A stretch of 53,524 nucleotides of DNA from the NCBI GenBank assembly GCA_043825615.1, contig JBDRRS010000022.1, forward strand, positions 1 to 53,524, read 5' to 3'. The notes under the pieces are model-generated. The model searched no databases, was not told the origin of the DNA, and saw nothing but the letters and a program-made list of their open reading frames with translations. The stretch comes from JBDRMV01 sp043825615 (GTDB lineage: Bacteria > CG03). This document shows positions 51,912-53,524 of the stretch, one piece after another; within the stretch, counting starts at the first letter, position 1; each line of letters opens with the position of its first letter. Made by a program: the position numbers and the translations under genes.

Positions 51912-52937
51912 ATGGATAAATTTATTTTAACAGCTGATGAAGAAAAGAAGGTATATTTTGAAGTGGCTGCCGCTGAACTGAATATAATGCCCCAGCTTAT
52001 TGAAAAAGATTTCTGGGTTTGCTGGATACTGAAAACACTGTTTTCGCTAAAAGAATCCGGCAGTCATCTTACGTTTAAAGGAGGAACCTCGTTATCAAAA
52101 TGTTATAAAGTTATCAGGCGTTTTTCAGAAGATATAGATGTTTCAATAGAACGGTCTTTTCTATCGGGAGGTGAGGCTATTGAACCTGATAAAGAAAAAA
52201 GTAATAAAGAAAATCGGAGAAGGCTTAAAGAATTACAATTGGCCTGCAAAACTAATATTAAAGAAATAATTCTTCCCGAATTAATACAGAAGATTAAGGC
52301 GCTTTTTGCCAATAACAGGGCTTGGAAAATTGAGTTAGATCCTGATGATGAGAACGGTCAGACTGTATTATTTTTCTTTCCTAATGTTACTATGCGCAAC
52401 ACGGAAAGTTATGTAAAACCTGCAGTTAAAATTGAATTTGGCGCCAGATCTGCTCATTGGCCTGTTGAAAACAGAACCATTTTCCCATATATTTCAAATG
52501 TTTCCGGCAAACTTGCTGTGGGCGGTGTAACTGTGCGTGTTTTAGCTGCTGAAAGGACTTTTTGGGAAAAAGCGACAATATTGCATACGTTATATCATTA
52601 TCCGCCAGAAAAAAAATTACCATTGCGGATGGCGCGCCATTATTATGATCTGTTTATGATGGCTGAATCCATTATGTACAAAAAGGCGCTGGCAAGTATA
52701 TCGCTTTTAAAAAATGTATCTCAGCATAAATCTTTATTTTTTAAATCCGGCTGGGCTCATTACGATGAGGCCAAACCCGGTAGTTTAAAGCTTGTGCCGC
52801 ACGATGTTCAGATAAATCAGTTAAAGATAGATTACCGGCAGATGCAGCAGATGTTTTTTGATGAACCACCCCAATTTGAAAATATTATTGAGAAACTTAA
52901 AAGTATAGAAGAAGATATCAACAGCCTCACAAATTAG
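51912..52937 (+). CDS. AbiEii/AbiGii-type nucleotidyltransferase toxin
   Basis: A 341-residue nucleotidyltransferase-fold toxin. Family motifs are LIEKDFWVCWILK, the glycine-serine motif TFKGGTSLSKCYK and the acidic DIDVSIE motif, both needed for nucleotide transfer, and a conserved AAERTFWEKATILH with the RMARHYYDL segment. AbiEii-like toxins modify tRNA or bind GTP and give phage abortive infection. Partner of the antitoxin upstream. Intact length. Confidence 0.9.
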   Translation: MDKFILTADEEKKVYFEVAAAELNIMPQLIEKDFWVCWILKTLFSLKESGSHLTFKGGTSLSKCYKVIRRFSEDIDVSIERSFLSGGEAIEPDKEKSNKENRRRLKELQLACKTNIKEIILPELIQKIKALFANNRAWKIELDPDDENGQTVLFFFPNVTMRNTESYVKPAVKIEFGARSAHWPVENRTIFPYISNVSGKLAVGGVTVRVLAAERTFWEKATILHTLYHYPPEKKLPLRMARHYYDLFMMAESIMYKKALASISLLKNVSQHKSLFFKSGWAHYDEAKPGSLKLVPHDVQINQLKIDYRQMQQMFFDEPPQFENIIEKLKSIEEDINSLTN

Positions 52938-53173
52938 CGCCCACTTGGGTAAGCCAGATAATAGCAAAGGTTCGAAATCATGCTTTTGGGACATATAATC
53001 GCATTGATACCTCAAACATAAAAATAATTAATGAACCTAAAGAAAAACACAGATTTCATCAGTTTTCCCGTCAGTTAAATTTAGCTAAGGGAATTTACTG
53101 TAAAAATATCTTAGGGAAAATAATAAGAAAAATAATTTACAAAAGCGGTATTTTCGCAATTGAATTACAGTAA
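52937..53173 (+). pseudogene. Start-less open frame after the AbiE toxin
   Basis: A frame open for 78 codons to TAA at 53171-53173 with no in-frame ATG, GTG or TTG near its beginning. It reads AKVRNHAFGTYNRI, then EPKEKHRFHQFSRQLNL. No family is recognised. Composition is AT-rich, where stops are common, so the open frame may be the tail of a lost gene, but chance cannot be excluded. Confidence 0.3.
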
Positions 53174-53524
53174 TTTAGCGCGCTGAATTATAAAAGGTTC
53201 GAGAGAATTTTGGCCTTTTCTCGTCGAGAAAGGTTCGATGGCCGGAATTTCTCCGCGATGAAAATTCTAACCAAACCATTACCATAATCTTACCAAATAC
53301 CATTCATGCCAGTAAACGCAAGAACTTATAGCATTATTTATTGAGAGCTCCCTCCGGTCGCAATACTTATGGGCTCGGCGCCTCCGACTATCCGTCCGAT
53401 CATCGTCCGGATTCTCCGGCGCCTCGCATAAGAGACGGTCGCAGGGCTTCGGCACATTGCGCCTTCGCCTTGCTCCCTTTGTCCAGCCGCCTGCGTCTTC
53501 GCTTTGCTCTTCCGCCCGCCTCCG
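53174..53524. other. Gene-poor end of window
   Basis: No gene is seen. AAAGGTTCGA occurs at 53193-53202 and 53229-53238, with a third copy at 52966-52975, and a hairpin CCTTTTCTCGTCGAGAAAGG lies at 53213-53232. From about 53341 the base composition switches to GC-rich with CGCCTCCG-like words and CTTATG/CATAAG dyads (53368-53373 and 53427-53432). This may be repeat DNA or the start of another region. Confidence 0.4.

Overview
The window looks like a chromosomal segment of an uncultured, strictly anaerobic bacterium that runs the Wood-Ljungdahl (reductive acetyl-CoA) pathway. The basis is a near-continuous plus-strand run of CODH/ACS, folate C1 and formate dehydrogenase genes, together with tungstate uptake and molybdopterin synthesis genes. 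No ribosomal marker is present, so the phylum is open. The density of short palindromic (REP-like) repeats and the mosaic operon style resemble candidate phyla such as Omnitrophota, but that is only an impression.

Layout. 1-1964: end of argJ, tsaC and a low-molecular-weight phosphatase. 1968-19455: carbonyl branch, in order cooC, malonyl-CoA decarboxylase, cooS, cooF, nuoE-like, nuoF-like, a short nuoG-like Fe-S protein, acsB, a toxin-antitoxin pair with an ankyrin remnant, acsC, the corrinoid activator acsV, a second cooC, acsD, a divergent acetate kinase and acsE. 19611-24892: methyl branch fchA, fhs and folD, with an AT-rich accessory insert (membrane protein plus AlbA_2/Schlafen-type protein) between fhs and folD. 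24870-31242: a three-gene formate dehydrogenase complex whose middle subunit fuses NuoF to a GltD-like NADPH-type flavoprotein. 31401-36327: mobA, tupABC, moeA, a mini-MOSC ORF and a DUF3786 protein. 36395-41163 (minus strand): MOSC, moaB, moaC, moaA, purH and a core methionine synthase. 41279-46370: glyA, upp, wecA-like, wecB, TPR protein and lipoprotein. 46531-46800 (minus): RNase P RNA. 46872-50668: amino-acid permease with an EIIA-like tail, and typA (minus). 50831-52937: an HTH protein and an AbiE-type toxin-antitoxin pair. The end of the window is gene-poor.

How it works together. Formate dehydrogenase, Fhs, FchA and FolD would take CO2 to methylene-THF. AcsE passes the methyl group to the corrinoid protein AcsCD, CooS supplies CO, and AcsB makes acetyl-CoA. 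AcsV re-reduces the corrinoid and the CooC proteins load nickel. A methylene-THF reductase (metF/metV) is not seen. The most unusual items are the NuoF-GltD fusion in the formate dehydrogenase complex, malonyl-CoA decarboxylase inside the CODH operon, an acetate kinase with altered active-site motifs, and a core MetE that could draw methyl groups from the same corrinoid protein. At least six families of small inverted repeats sit between genes and in places encode the ends of proteins.
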